Of a stretch of 64,000 nucleotides of DNA, positions 12,172-34,926 are shown one piece after another. Origin of the DNA: Heliopora coerulea (lineage: Eukaryota > Cnidaria > Anthozoa > Scleralcyonacea > Helioporidae); NCBI GenBank assembly GCA_030142905.1, contig JASJOG010000239.1, positions 372,001-436,000 on the forward strand, given 5' to 3'. Each line of letters opens with the position of its first letter. Within the stretch, counting starts at the first letter, position 1. The notes under the pieces are model-generated. The model was given only the letters and a program-made list of their open reading frames with translations. It was not told where the DNA came from and did not search any database. Both the position numbers and the translations under genes were made by a program.

Positions 12172-15100
12172 ATGGACGGCCAAGTTAGCGAAGAAAAGCC
12201 TCCGACCGACTCAACAAATGAGAAACTTATGCCTAAGACTGAAGGCAAAGTGCACATGAAACGAGATGTTGGTCTTGTTGGAGGTGTAGCAGTTATAGTT
12301 GGCACTATGATCGGTAGTGGAATATTCGCATCGCCGAGTAACGTGTTGAAATTCAGTGGTTCGGTTGGAATGGCGCTGATTGTTTGGACATTGTGCGGTA
12401 TACTGGCAATTTGTGGTGCGTTATCCTATGCTGAGTTGGGTACTATGATTCCAACGTCGGGAGGGGAGAGCACATACCTTCTTGAGAGCTTTGGCGGGCT
12501 ACCGTCTTTCATGTACATCTGGACAGCATGTATAGTGATAAAACCTTCTCAAATCGCAATCGTCTGTCTTGTGTTTGGGCAGTATGTTGTAGCACCATTT
12601 TTCCCAGGTTGTGACGATCGAGCTGATGTACAGATTATTATAAAGCTTTTAGCTGCTTTGGCCATAGGTAAGTTAAATACATCTTTGCTTGTGAAACTGC
12701 ACGTTGCGTGGTTAAGATGCTACAGTAAAACGTTCGACTGTTCAGAACTGTTCGTATTCTGAATTACAAAAATTACTTTACTGCTTTTTAAACGTGTTAT
12801 TTTCGTTATTTTGATGGATTGCCGGGTAGGATTAAAGTATATTGTGTTGTAGTTTACACTTCCTTTTGGCTCAGTTGCAACTTGTAAACGAAGATGATGA
12901 AATAAAAGTAGCAGTTCTCTCATGTGGCAGTCATGTGATCCGTCTTTGTTTATGCCACCAGCCCCTTGGCCCCTGCAAAGTTCACGATAAGACTAATTCA
13001 ATTTAATATTTAAACTTTAAATGAATTTGCGCAGAATATTATATGGTATTATAGTCTCGGTTGTCATGATCACTTACCATTTTTAGAGTTTCGAAAGTAG
13101 ATCACGAGTTTCAAGTACCAAAACATTGATCACCTGTCTTGACCTGGGTGTTCCGGGCAATCAATTTTGTCTTACACGTGTTTCTGGTGGCTTCTCGTCA
13201 ACATATGCAGTCGCGTGGTCCTGTTGTCCTTCGATGACCCATTGACAACATATCGTGTGCTATGAGTTTGTTTTTTTTAAAGCTAGATCACTGTAGTTCT
13301 GAGAGGAAAATATCTCCAATTTGTCAGCCCAGAACAGAAAACCTGTTATTCAACAAGTTACTATTGTTACAGTTCAATATGTCGAATAGCTCTTGAGACC
13401 TTATTTTGTACCTTTGGTACAAGTAACTGTTTCTAACAAATAAGGCACAGACAAGTTTCCTAAGTCAGTGATTTGGAACTTTGTATATATTCCCAGTCAC
13501 ATAGCATCAGATGACATCTGACCCATTAGGCTCGAGTTAATTGGCTATGCACAGGGTCACTTTACAAATGGATTGCAGAAGACCTTTCATTTATGGTGGA
13601 GAGCATCAGCTGTTTGTTGTTTCCTTATTAGAATTGTTGTGTGTACCTTGGTATGGTAGGGTATGTCTAGTAATTCTTTGTTTTTGTTGTTTTTCTCTTT
13701 TAGCTGTGATTACTATAGTCAATTGTATAAGTGTTAAGTTGGCCACAAGAGTCATGGTCTTCTTTACTGTTGCAAAGTTACTTGCTTTAGTCATGATAAT
13801 TATTACTGGTTTAGTTCGTCTCGGACAAGGTTGGTTGAACATTTATATGTCCTTTATAATAAGGCAATATGTAGAATGTACTGCACCATTATTTCACATT
13901 TTTTGCAGTAATCTTGTTTATTTTTACATAAATTTCTGTCATTGTCATAACTTTTCATCCACCAGGTCATGATGATGAAGTTAATGCATCAAGGTCATTT
14001 GAGGGCACAGCTCTGGCAGTTGGTTCTATTGGTGAGGCATTTTACAATGGGCTTTGGGCTTATGATGGATGGTATGTTTATTGTTTTTTAAGTTTTTTTA
14101 TGGTTCATTTAGGGATCCCTAGATGAAATATTAATTAATATTTAACTTACTGATTAACTTGTGAAATAAGTTAGAAACACATTCTTGTGAAGTAAAATTA
14201 AAATTTTGAACATCAGGATCACACATGGTAATACTTAAATGGACATCAGTGGATGCATCCTCAACCTCACAAATCTTATGTATTGCCTTACCAATTGAGA
14301 AACCAACTTTGTAGCTCAGTCTGCTTAGTGTGCTACATTTTTGCTCTGGAAATAATGTTTATATACAAGACAATAGTTACAATGAATGAGCTGCAAGTGC
14401 ATTACTATACACCTAAATGATTCCACCTGCTCTTTTTACTTCCATGCAGGAACAATTTAAATTATATTACTGAAGAAATAAAAAAACCCAACAGGTAAGA
14501 CCAGTGTATTACACACACACGTTCTCATACAAGATTTAGTTTGAACAGACCAAGATAATATACATGCAAAAATAGGAATGGGGAGGGATCCCTTGCATGT
14601 CTGTATTTTTTAGAGTTTTTAAAATTAATTTTTTGGAACATCCACTACAAAAATCTTCAAAGGAACAAAAAAGACCAAGACTTCAAGCATGATAGTTCAT
14701 CCAGTTGTTTGTCTGAAAACCATGAAGCTTAATAAATTTACCTTCACTATTAGTTTACTCTAGCTTTGATAAAAGTTTACTGAAGTTCATTATTGCTGTA
14801 AGTCTGTGAGTTCTTTCTAGTGGTGTTACAGATTCTGCCCTACTTTTTGTCCTATGTTTTGTAAACTAGCAAACTTGCTTTTTTGGTCTTCTTTTGTAGC
14901 ATTCTGGCCCAGCTATGCTCTTTTCGATACTGCTTTTTCTTACTTTTACTCTCTTTTGAACATTTCTTGTTAGGTTCTCCTCTCTCTCCAATCTAACTTC
15001 ATATTTTTCAAATAATGTTTGTACTTCCAAACTTTTGTTACTATTGTTCTCACTCTCTCTGCAAGCTTTTAGCCCTTTCCTAAGTCAGTTTTATTTTTCT

Positions 15101-18100
15101 TTTGTCTTCCTTCACTTTTTCTGTCAATTTTTGTTGGTTTTTCATAGTGATATAGTTTATAGACAGTATTTTCCCCTAAAATTTAAGTTTTCAAGTTGCG
15201 AGAAAATCCCTTTGAGAAATGATATTGAAAATAATTTTGCCATAAAAACATTTTCTTAAGAAAGAGTGTTAACAGAGGAAGTTCAACCAATGAATTTCCA
15301 ATTTCCAGCATTGTTGGCAAGGCACCAAATTTTGATGCAGTTTGGTTGATCTGAAGACAACTTATGTAAACATACAAATTCAAAACAAGTTTTCCCCCAT
15401 ATTCACATTTACTTCATGCAATAGGTGAAGGATTATCTATGTCTAGCTTGGACTTTAGTGTCATTTAACTTTGTACTTTTAAGCTATTGTACTGTGTTTC
15501 TTTGGATATGATATGGTCAAGATTTTGAGGCAATTTCACCATTATTGAGAGAAACGTCATTTTGTGTTTTAGGAACCTACCACTTGCTATTGCAATTGGA
15601 ATCCCATTGGTAACAGGTGTTTATTTGTTGACAAATATATCATATTTCACCGTGTTGTCTGCAGATGAAATAAAGAACTCCTTTGCTGTAGCTGTGGTAA
15701 GTTACAGGTCATAACAAGGCAGGACAAAGTGATACAATATACATTATTCCCCACTTGGCCAATTTTGTGTTTCATTGGAGTTTATTGTGAGATTCTGGTG
15801 ATGTCATCTTGTGTAATCAGCTTTTGCTTTTAGCATCCTTGATTGTATGAAAATGCTTGTGGACATTCAAATGTCTTTGGGTGTGCAATTTTACCTAGTA
15901 AATTGATACATTAGGAATGATCTGAAGTGAAGAGATGAACATTTGTAGAGAAGATGCTTGCGCAAAATTGAATCTGTTGTGCACAAATGCATCTTAGAAC
16001 AAAATGTCAGTTTTCATTTGCATGAAAACAAATTAATGCATACTATTGTGTTATTGCATGGTAGCAATGCCTTCCAGTGCAGCTGCTTCTCTTGTTGCTT
16101 TTTGGCAGATTTAAATATCTGGGAGACCCTTTTGCCCAGTTAAAAGGCTGCCAACAATTAAATTGAATTCTGGAGGCAGATGATGAGGTTTGAGAGCCAA
16201 AATAGGAAAGTGATCAAATAATACTTTGTTGTGTATGTGCAATCATATACCAAATGTGATGAAACCTGGCTTTAAGCCATTGTTCCTTGGACACCCTGGC
16301 AACTGGCTACTTACATCTACTCAATAAAAATGTTGTGTATTAACTAGGCTAAAACAGTAGTGGCAGGAGTGTGTTAAGATAGAAAAATGAACGTTTTGTT
16401 GTAGATTTTTGCCAATCGAATGTTTGGAGTGATGTACTGGATTATTCCTGTCTTTGTTGCCTGCTCAACATTTGGTGCAGCTAATGGTGCAGCTTTGGCC
16501 AGTGGAAGGTGGTGATGTAGTACTTGTTTAACAAAATTTGATAATTGAAACTGTTGCATGTTCTAAATTTAAGTAAAATTGATATGTACCAAACATACAG
16601 TATTTATGCATTCTGCACTATGTCATGTAACTCATCTTGATGAAAAGTAATACTTTCATTTGTAAGCTGAAGTGATCATTTCAAATTATTACTTTATGAC
16701 TCTATCTTTTCAAGGCTTCTCTATGCTGCTGCCAGACATGGGCATCTTCCAAAGCTACTTGCCATGATTCACAACACTCGTGGGGTACCTATTCCAGGAT
16801 TGGTCTTGCAGGTTTGTGGTTAAGAAATAAACAGTTTGATGCCACAATTTGCATCGCCACTTCAACTTCAGCTAAACAAAATCATCAACCTTCCTGAAGT
16901 GGAAAAGTGGGCTGCTGATTTGTAGTTACGTAGGGGTAAAAACTGAACTTTGGGAGTTTTATATAACCCAGTCTTGCCTGGATAACCCTGTGTGTAGAAT
17001 AGTATGGCACAAGCCATTGTAAAATTATGTTTGTTAACATAGGAATTAGTGAGCTTCAAATCAGGACACATGGTCAAAGGTAGACTAATAACCAGGCACA
17101 ATCATAGTTTTACAACAGCCAGGTTGTAAGAAAGTTAGTAATAATATTGTGTGTCAGTATTTTACTCTGATTGTGTACTTATCAAGCTCCCCAGAAAACT
17201 TAAGTGGTCATTTTAAACTTTTGCCAAGGTTCTATATATCATGGATTTTACAATATCTAATAGTCTTCAAGAAAATCTTTTTGTTGTGTTAAACACTGCA
17301 CAAAGAACAAAAACAATACAAAAGTAAGTTGATAGGTATATTATTTATCATTGTAAATTGTCTAACAGGTATCTTGGTTAACCCTTTAATGCACATTGTG
17401 TCCAGTATATTCGATGCCAAGATCCATAGAACAAGTTAATGAGAAAATCTGGAAAAATATCCATCACACCTGATACTGTTGAACTGATAATTTTTTTCAA
17501 TATTTTTATCTTCCTTACCAGAGCTTAATTGCATGGATTATGTTGATACCAGAGTCTAGCAGCTTTAACACATTGATTGGATATTTCACTTTTGCTGCAT
17601 GGGTTTTTTATGGTGCTACTATTGCTGGTCTTCTGTTCATGAAGATAACCCAAATGAAAAGGACAAGGCCATTCAAGGTTAGGTATTGCTGCTACTGAAA
17701 TTTCAAGTAATGGAACATAAATTAATTTGTATATGTTAGTTACTGAAACTAAGGTAACTAACCATCTTAGTTCATTATCACAGAGGCTTCATATAGGATG
17801 TGGTAGTGCAGTGCTATTTGATTTAAGTGAGTAAAAATAAGTTTGGATTTCATCACTCTGTGTATTGCAAGATTTTTGTACAGCTGGACAAGTACCAGCT
17901 AATGTCCCAGGGATATTATATATAAACCATAAATGAATGGAAAAGAAACTGACATTACATGCAGATGTACCAAGTATCCCAACTTTTATATAACTTAACA
18001 AATACTACATTCATTTTCTCCTAATAGCCAACTATTATCCAGAAATCATATGGCAGACTAGCAGTGATAATTCAAACCACTCTTAGTGCATAGAGGAGAT

Positions 18101-19310
18101 GGCGCACAGGTCGCAGACTTGTGACAGGATTTTTCTGCTGTTAGCCATGAACTGACCATTAGAGTTTTTGCAAACACCTGAAGAGGGTTTCAAAAACATT
18201 TAAGAGGAGTAGTTAGAATTTGCAGTGTAGGAGTTGGGGGGTTATCAAGGGCTAGAGACCTGAGCACCATAATGGTTGGGGAGCTCACATGGAAGTAAGC
18301 ATCTACTAAAAGAGCTGAAATCTTACAGTCTGACTGAGTTATAAGTTCAGGAAAGAACAAAGATAATATTTGACTAGAGTCTATGCACTTATGGCCAAAA
18401 TGGGCATTAGAAATATGGCTAATAAATGCTGCTTGCAACAGGCAATGCCTTGAATTAAAACTCCTTGTTGAAGCACCTTTGCAAAGTAATATTACTTAAG
18501 AATATCCAATTTGTTTTCAGGTGTTCATCTTGTTTCCAGTCATTGTGTTACTGGCGGCTATTTATCTCATCATCGCTCCATTTGCGAAGAATCCTTTACC
18601 GTCCTTTTTCTGTCTATTGTTCATCTTATGTGGTATTCCAGTCTATTTTCTGTTCATCTATTCTAATCATAGTCCAGAATGGATGAAAAGAGGTGTTGGT
18701 AAGTTGGTTGTTTTGTGATTTTACTCCAAGTATTTTCATCTTGAACTATTGAGACAAGTTCATTGTGAATTGTTTCCACAAATGGTGAAGCATGCTTTTC
18801 CCCCCACTCATTGGCTGACAAAAGCTGAGACCAGTAGCACTCAACCTCTTTTGACCATTGTCCTTTAAGATCAGCAAGCTGGTAACCTAAAAAGCATTGA
18901 CAACAAAGTGCAGATCTCACCATATTGGTTGTTTTAGCTCAAGTCCCTTCTGTAATTTCAGAGAACCTACTGAAATCTTGCGATTTGCTTGCCATTGTAA
19001 ATCCTATTAAGACCTTAGTTCCATGCCTTTTCAGTTTTTCATCTTCAGAATTTTAATGAGAACAAATACAATACTTAGACTTTTTCCAGACCCAGTGAGC
19101 GATCTTAAGACGTTTTTCTGTTGGCCATAAGTTTGTTTTTTTCACTTTAATCTCATCTGCTGTGGTCAGTGGAGCTGCCCAACTTAAGTCACTATTGTTT
19201 TTAGGTCTGGCATCAATACTTTTGTTGTTCTTTTAGAAAAATTCACTTTCTGGGTGCAAAAGTTTGCTGATGTTTCATACCCTGAAACAGAAGATGCCAT
19301 TGTAGGTTGA
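12172..19310 (+). CDS. SLC7A9: b0,+-type amino acid transporter light chain (SLC7A9-like), copy 1
   Basis: Ten coding exons: 12172-12667, 13704-13829, 13966-14071, 14450-14494, 15573-15696, 16405-16508, 16715-16811, 17522-17677, 18521-18698, 19237-19310, giving 501 residues, a normal LAT-family length with 12 membrane helices. Visible marks: the TM1 motif GSGIF at 48-52 that contacts the substrate backbone; Cys147 in the TM3-TM4 loop (FFPGC), at the position where LAT proteins form a disulfide with the SLC3 heavy chain; and [11 protein letters not shown] in TM6, as in b0,+AT (a Trp where LAT1 has the gating Phe). The family exchanges cationic and neutral amino acids and cystine at the plasma membrane. 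The nearest family is SLC7A9; substrate is inferred. All splice sites are GT-AG. A near-identical exon plan recurs in copy 2. Confidence 0.93.
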
Positions 19311-21731
19311 AGACATAAGATACTCTTTACAATATGAAATTCTCCATCAGTTATGTTAAGATATGTTCCTAGATTAGTAGGACCCGTTGCCATCTCTATC
19401 ACCTTGCCTCCATTTTTAGACTTTAATTTATAACTTTAAGTGTAGTAATTCTGATATGCACATCTGAAAAACTTCTCATTCGTTCATTCATGTTCATTCA
19501 TGAAGTGGAAGATGAAGTCTTCCTCAAGTTAGCTTCCACAAGTAGGCGTAGGTCTTCTTGAGAACTTTGAGAATGCTGTTGAAACTTGTCGTGCTCTGTT
19601 TCGCTTGTTTAGCTTGCATTTCAGAGGCCGCTTTCAGCAACTTGCAAATCTTACGTGCCAAAACTGAAACATTTCATTCCTAAAAAAAGCCTTCATTGGA
19701 AACGTCAGTATTTTATGCCTTAAAAGATTTGGTAGTGCTTTTATCCTTTTTACACGTCGTTCAGAACTGCCTCCACACGTTTCTACATTTGTCATTCGCA
19801 CATTTTACGGTTTAGTAATGCTACAATACAAAAAGAAAGCTCTTTAACCTTGCTCAGTTTTCTTTCTAAGATACTGATCATAGAAACTCTTTGTCCTACC
19901 ATTTTTGTCCATCTTAGAGGTACTAAAGCTTATAAAATTTCATAGAAGCCATTTGAGTAGTGAGTACTTCCAAAAAGTCACTCGTGGGTTCATTTTCCCT
20001 GTTCAATGCGCAATCCATAATACTGAGGTCAATAACTGTCACCAGTTTCCCATTAACAAAAATATTTGCAAGCGAGAAGCGAAAGATGGGGGTAGGAACA
20101 GCATTAGCGTTACGTTTGATACATGCATATTTTATTCAAAAGTGTTTTCTAAATACAGAAAATAACACCTCAGAGACACAGAAATTTCTAAATTTTCGTA
20201 CGGAGAAAGCTCTCACTTCTTCGGTATTTGCAGTCAAAAACTGGTTACGTTAATGACCAATATATTTAGTTCGTAATACATACGTATGTCAATGGAATTA
20301 CGGCTCTCTGCCACTTCTTTCTTTAGCATTCTCGTGTTGTGGGTAAACAAACATTGCCTCAAAAACTTCAGCTGTTCTTTTTTTTTTTTTTTTTTTTTTT
20401 TTTATTTTTAACAAACCAGTAGCACTTGCCAGATATGTGTTACGGAAATAAACCAACACTAAACTTTCCTTACCCAAACAAACTTTACACGTTTCACTCT
20501 CAAACCAAGAACCTTTGCTCTAAACGTTAGTTTTTTTCTCATGCTCGCTTCGGCAGTTCATCTACCTTCGCCAAATTTTACCGGACAGTTCTAACCTGTT
20601 AATTTCTTGTAAATTTGAAATAGTTACAGAAAATTCAAACAATTTTATCAAAAACTAGCTAAATATATTTACAATACCCATTGTTAATTTATGAAGAAAA
20701 AAGAAAAGAATTGATACAGCGCCTGGTTTACAATAACTTTTTTGTGCTATTTTCTCGGCTAAAATCGTTGGAATTTTAAGTATTTTTTGAGGGCATGAAT
20801 GTTCTCATATGTTCGTATCATTAGTACTTTGGAATATGAGCGTCACTGTTGGATCAGACGTACAATAACTCGATTACGCCTCGTAGTCGCATATCCGGTA
20901 CAACCCCGTCGCTAGGGTCTATACTTCACAACTTGGCAATTGAGTACACAGTATTTTAGTTGTTTTATTTATCTGTTTATTGTGGTTCGGAGAAAAAGCT
21001 CATGTTGTATTAGTTAGAAAATTTAAGAGTGGAAAACTGCAAATAAAGTGAATTAAAGAAATCATTTTCTCTTTAATGGAAAGTTAGTACGAGCCATTAC
21101 TTTACTGCTGCAGCCGTGACTGCCTTGGTTGCTAACGTTGTTAGTATCTGACGTAGGCAGAGCCCTCATAAGTTTGAGACTCCCCTAAAATTTTACAGAG
21201 ATACGAGTTTGGGTGGTAGCAAGAAAAATGGCTGTGTTCAAGGTGCTCTATTAAATAAGTTTTTGGGAAAAGTTATTTAAGTCATATATGATCGATTTTA
21301 TGAGGGTCTGCCACCAAAGGGTTAAAATTCGTAGATTAATCGTTAGAAGCCCTATTAGATGATTACTGTCCCACGCAGCATGGCAAGCTCGGTAACCCTG
21401 GTTCCACGTGCGCGCTATGATGTTACCCAGAACCACACCCAGAACGGTTTAACAATGATCTGAAACTTTAAAAATGATGCACCGAAGACTGAGGCTCGGT
21501 GATCCGCACCGGTTGCAAGGCAAACCATTGTTAATTAAAAGTTGAATCGTAACAATTTTATCTTGTTGCTGTTTACACTTACAAAATACATGTTCCCAAA
21601 GCTACCTGGTCACAATTAACCTATAAAAGTTAATTTTTTGAAAGAAATTGTTAGAAATTTCTTTTTGAGTCACTGTTCTCTTGTGTATTTCAGCTATAAA
21701 GTTATTTGTTGAGTTAAACTGTGGCCATTTA
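19311..21731. other. Intergenic after SLC7 copy 1
   Basis: No gene recognised. The first part is probably the SLC7 copy 1 3' UTR. It contains a 26-base poly(T) tract at 20378-20403, possibly the reverse-strand poly(A) tail of an old retroelement. Small frames at 19905-20253 have no domain. Confidence 0.5.
20378..20403. repeat. Poly(T) tract
   Basis: Twenty-six consecutive T residues. It may be a retroelement tail on the minus strand, but no element body is recognisable. Confidence 0.8.
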
Positions 21732-22542
21732 AGCCCGCCGCACACGAGAGGAAACAGCTTAACAAATTGCCTTGCATGGCAGTTTGCTAAGCTGTTTCCT
21801 CACGTGTGCGGCGAAGTTTTCGTGAGAATTTCACCTCGCAAGGCCGTGAGGAAAATATCTGTCATGTTTGATATATATTTTTTGCTACGCGAGGCAGATT
21901 CCTCTCCGTGTGCGGTAGTCGCGTGAATCTGGCTGAGCCGGATTAATCAACTAGCCAATAAAATTGGGTTGCTTGCTCATGTGATTTCAACCTATGGAGT
22001 TCAAGATGGCGGACGGTAGTTTGCTGAACGAAATCATGCTTGAGGAGAAGCTTGTTGAGCTGTGGCCGGATTACAACTGTCTATACGACGTGAGATCGCC
22101 GGATTTCAAGAACAGGGACCGGAGGCAAGTGGCAATTGAAGAAATTGCCACAAAGCTGGGTCATAACGGTATGTAATTCTTGTCGTACTTTTAGAAGTTC
22201 TATCTGAGAACAGACTATGTATTATGTTGCAAATGGGAGAGATCGTATTTTGTCCACAAAAACGTCCGCCATCTTGAACTCCATAGGTTGAAATCACATG
22301 AGCAAGCAACCCAATTTTATTGGCTAGTTGATTAATCCGGCTCGGCCAGATTCACGCGTCTACCTCACACGGAGAGGAATCTGCCTCGCGTAGCAAAAAA
22401 TATCAAACATGACAGATATTTTCCTCACGGTCTTGCGAGGTGAAATTCTCACGAAAACTTCGCCGCACACGAGAGTAAACAGCTTAGCAAACTGCCATGC
22501 AAGGCAATTTGTTAAGCTGTTTCCTATCGTGTGCGGCGGGCT
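21732..22542. mobile_element. Harbinger-like element with ~280-bp terminal inverted repeats
   Basis: An 811-bp element. The left arm (21732-22015) and right arm (22263-22542) are near-perfect reverse complements, starting AGCCCGCCGCACACGA and ending in its complement. It is flanked by TTA at 21729-21731 and TTA at 22543-22545. A 3-bp TWA target duplication is the hallmark of the PIF/Harbinger superfamily. The outer 70 bases of each arm also contain an inner palindrome (AAACAGCTTA.CAAA / TTTG.TAAGCTGTTT), so each end can fold on itself. The core carries a MADF-type exon and no transposase, so it is non-autonomous. Confidence 0.85.
21994..22168 (+). CDS. Exon for an N-terminal MADF-type DNA-binding domain inside the Harbinger-like element
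   Basis: An ATG inside the left inverted repeat opens a 58-codon exon ending at a good donor (AACG/gtatgt). Residues about 14-58 match the MADF/Myb-SANT-like fold of Adf-1 proteins: LVELWPDYNCLYDV, then SPDFKNRDRR, then the helix IEEIATKLGH. In PIF/Harbinger transposons a Myb/MADF-like protein is the second gene and helps bring transposase to DNA. The downstream exons are absent in this copy, so it is a truncated capture, or the first exon of a deleted ORF. Whether it is expressed cannot be told. Confidence 0.65.
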
Positions 22543-22545
22543 TTA

Positions 22546-24608
22546 GTCAATCACAAAGTTAGTTATTGGTCCTTGTACCCCTTGTCAATACCAGTCTCGT
22601 ATATCTACATGTTTTCTTCAAACTTAACTGGGCTGTACTCAGCATTGGTGGCGCCAGAAGTCCTGTTCAGGCCTGGGGGCAAACAAGCAGTAAGACACTA
22701 TCCAGGGGTAACCTGGGAAGAAACTGCTAAATTCGGTGCTTAACAAGAAAACCGTTAGAATTATGGAGTATTCAACTTCCGTGACTTCTACAAAGTATTT
22801 TTCATTCAAAATGCATTTTCCATGCATGAATAGGGACTAAGATATACAAAACTTACACTTTCATGACGAGTTTGGCTGGACAAAATGGACTAGAATTTTC
22901 TCGGGGGCAAATGTCCCCTCGTGTTCCAACCCCCCTACAGCACCGCCACTGGCTGGTAGTCTGTACTGTTGCATGCTGGAACCGCGCGACATCTTGTTCA
23001 CTTCAGTAAGGTTTAAATATGCTTCTCAAAAAGTAACTTAATCCACGTTAAAAGCAGCTAGAAAAGTAAAATACAAATTACTGGATAACGCCTTAGTTGA
23101 TAAGCATAAATACAAGTTACTTTAAAATTTGTAACGGATTACAGTTAGAATTTATAGAAAAATATGATTACGAATGCTCGGTTAATTGTTCCTAATTGTA
23201 TTACGAAACCGGTAGAAAGTCCTTTAATTTAATATCTCAGATATTTATATGCACAGGAGTCCCTCAAAAAGGCAGTGTTGAACGTTTGTAAGGCTATGTA
23301 CTATTAAAAAAAACTGTATCTTGTATCAGGGTTTGCGAGGAGGGTTTGTTATTGATTGTGGTGGTTTCTTCGAGTTGTGACCTACGCCCAGTCACAAGAT
23401 CTCATCTCCCACTCATCGAGATGAAAGAAACTGCTTGCGAAACGTTGTGCAACTGGACTGTGCTGGTTCAAGCTGTGTTTTGTTTAAGTTACATGACGTT
23501 TTAAGAGCAATCCTAAAAATAACTCTGATATTTATATGCTGATAAAAACATGCCAGAGAATTCGAGGTCATTTCCTTAATGCTAGTAAAAAGACAACAGC
23601 GAAAGAATTGCACAAAAATATTCAACTCTAAACAAGTCCTGTGAAATGGACGTCGTCCGATAAAATGAAAAAAGGAGCAAGGTGTCGATATTTCGCCATA
23701 AACTGAATGATTTTCGTCGAGTTCGGTGGTAATATATGGGTAAACTCTCAAACGTTTGGTGGCCGATCTCGAGTACCCCTGAAAGATATGGAGAAGTGAG
23801 GACAGAAGAGTAAGAGTAAATTGAATCATTAAAGAGTGAACTGGTTTCTGGGTTCAAATTAAAATTGTAATTTTGAAATAAAATAAGTAAACTATGTCAA
23901 ATTCATCAACAATAGAGGTGTTTCCGGGGCACAGTAAGATATTGACTGTAAGAGGCTGGATGCATTTATCTATTGGTTAAATGATAACAGCCACTATGTC
24001 ATTAAAAATGTTTTTTACTCATCACCAGAACAATCACCGAAATGCCCAATTTTAAATGGTCAATTATATGGCTATTGATTTTCCGCGCGGAAAACGTAGA
24101 CGTAATATAAAAATGAGAGCCCAGCTCATGATTTTTATGTGGAGAGGCATAATGACAGAAATAGAACACAAGTAGATCACATTATTTATGATTAGTTAAT
24201 AAATGTCTTAAAGCGTTGGTCTACTGTATTCAGTGAAAAATTTTGCGCTTCCCCTTCTTTTATAACGACCTCGTCAGACATGATCGCTAGTGGTGTATCT
24301 GATCGGAAAGATGTGTTTGTCATGCAAATGATGTACTTCGTACTCCCACAGGCACTCACTGTTGAAGTTCTCACGACAGAAGCACGTGGGGGAACAATAT
24401 CACCAGTTACAGAACAAACTTGAACCAAGCGTTTAAAATCACCGCGAAGCATATCTTTTTTTTTCCACGTTTAGTAACAAGGCGTTCAATTTAAGGTGTG
24501 TTAAATTCTTTCGTGACAATTATTTAAAAGGCCAAATGGAATTTAATTGCGTACACCTGCGTGTCTCTTGATTCACCGCGAAACCCAAAACCGCGCCAAA
24601 CCAAGAAC
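22546..24608. other. Intergenic before SLC7 copy 2
   Basis: No gene recognised. Frames of 86-138 codons on the minus strand (23413-23829, 24192-24452) lack recognisable domains or a convincing exon structure. Confidence 0.5.
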
Positions 24609-24706
24609 CACGTGCCATTTTCCCGGGTTCTTATTGGTTATCAACAACAAAACATTGCTTTCAGAAATTTAATAGGGTTAGTAGTGAAAAAGAACAACAA
24701 CACGTG
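24609..24706 (+). promoter_or_regulatory. E-box / inverted CCAAT / E-box cluster upstream of SLC7 copy 2
   Basis: CACGTG at 24609-24614, inverted CCAAT (TATTGGTT) at about 24632-24639, and CACGTG at 24701-24706, with the start codon at 24797. The spacing from first E-box to CCAAT is about 22-23 bases in both copies. The rest of the promoters has diverged. Confidence 0.5.
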
Positions 24707-24796
24707 TAGGAGGGAGAGTGGTTGTATTTCTCTGTTGTATTTTTACCGAAGATTTGTATTTCTTTTTACAATATCAGTTGAAATTCAGTATTAAGG

Positions 24797-34926
<10,130 letters not shown>

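Noticed and set aside
14305..14345. tRNA-like A box (GTAGCTCAGTCTG) in SLC7 copy 1 intron
   Set aside because: No B box or cloverleaf follows.
18663..18923. 86-codon minus-strand frame with several Trp and Cys in an SLC7 intron
   Set aside because: Looks protein-like but matches nothing I know; antisense in an intron, so possibly a repeat remnant. Not enough to call.
22172..22263. Continuation of the MADF protein to a second exon inside the Harbinger-like core
   Set aside because: After the donor at 22169 the core shows no acceptor plus open frame before the right inverted repeat starts.
23413..23857. Overlapping 138- and 91-codon minus-strand frames
   Set aside because: Two overlapping frames without domain content; chance open frames in AT-rich DNA.
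24192..24452. 86-codon minus-strand frame divergent from SLC7 copy 2
   Set aside because: Composition is reasonable, but no recognisable domain or exon structure; may be part of the promoter region. It would need transcript evidence.
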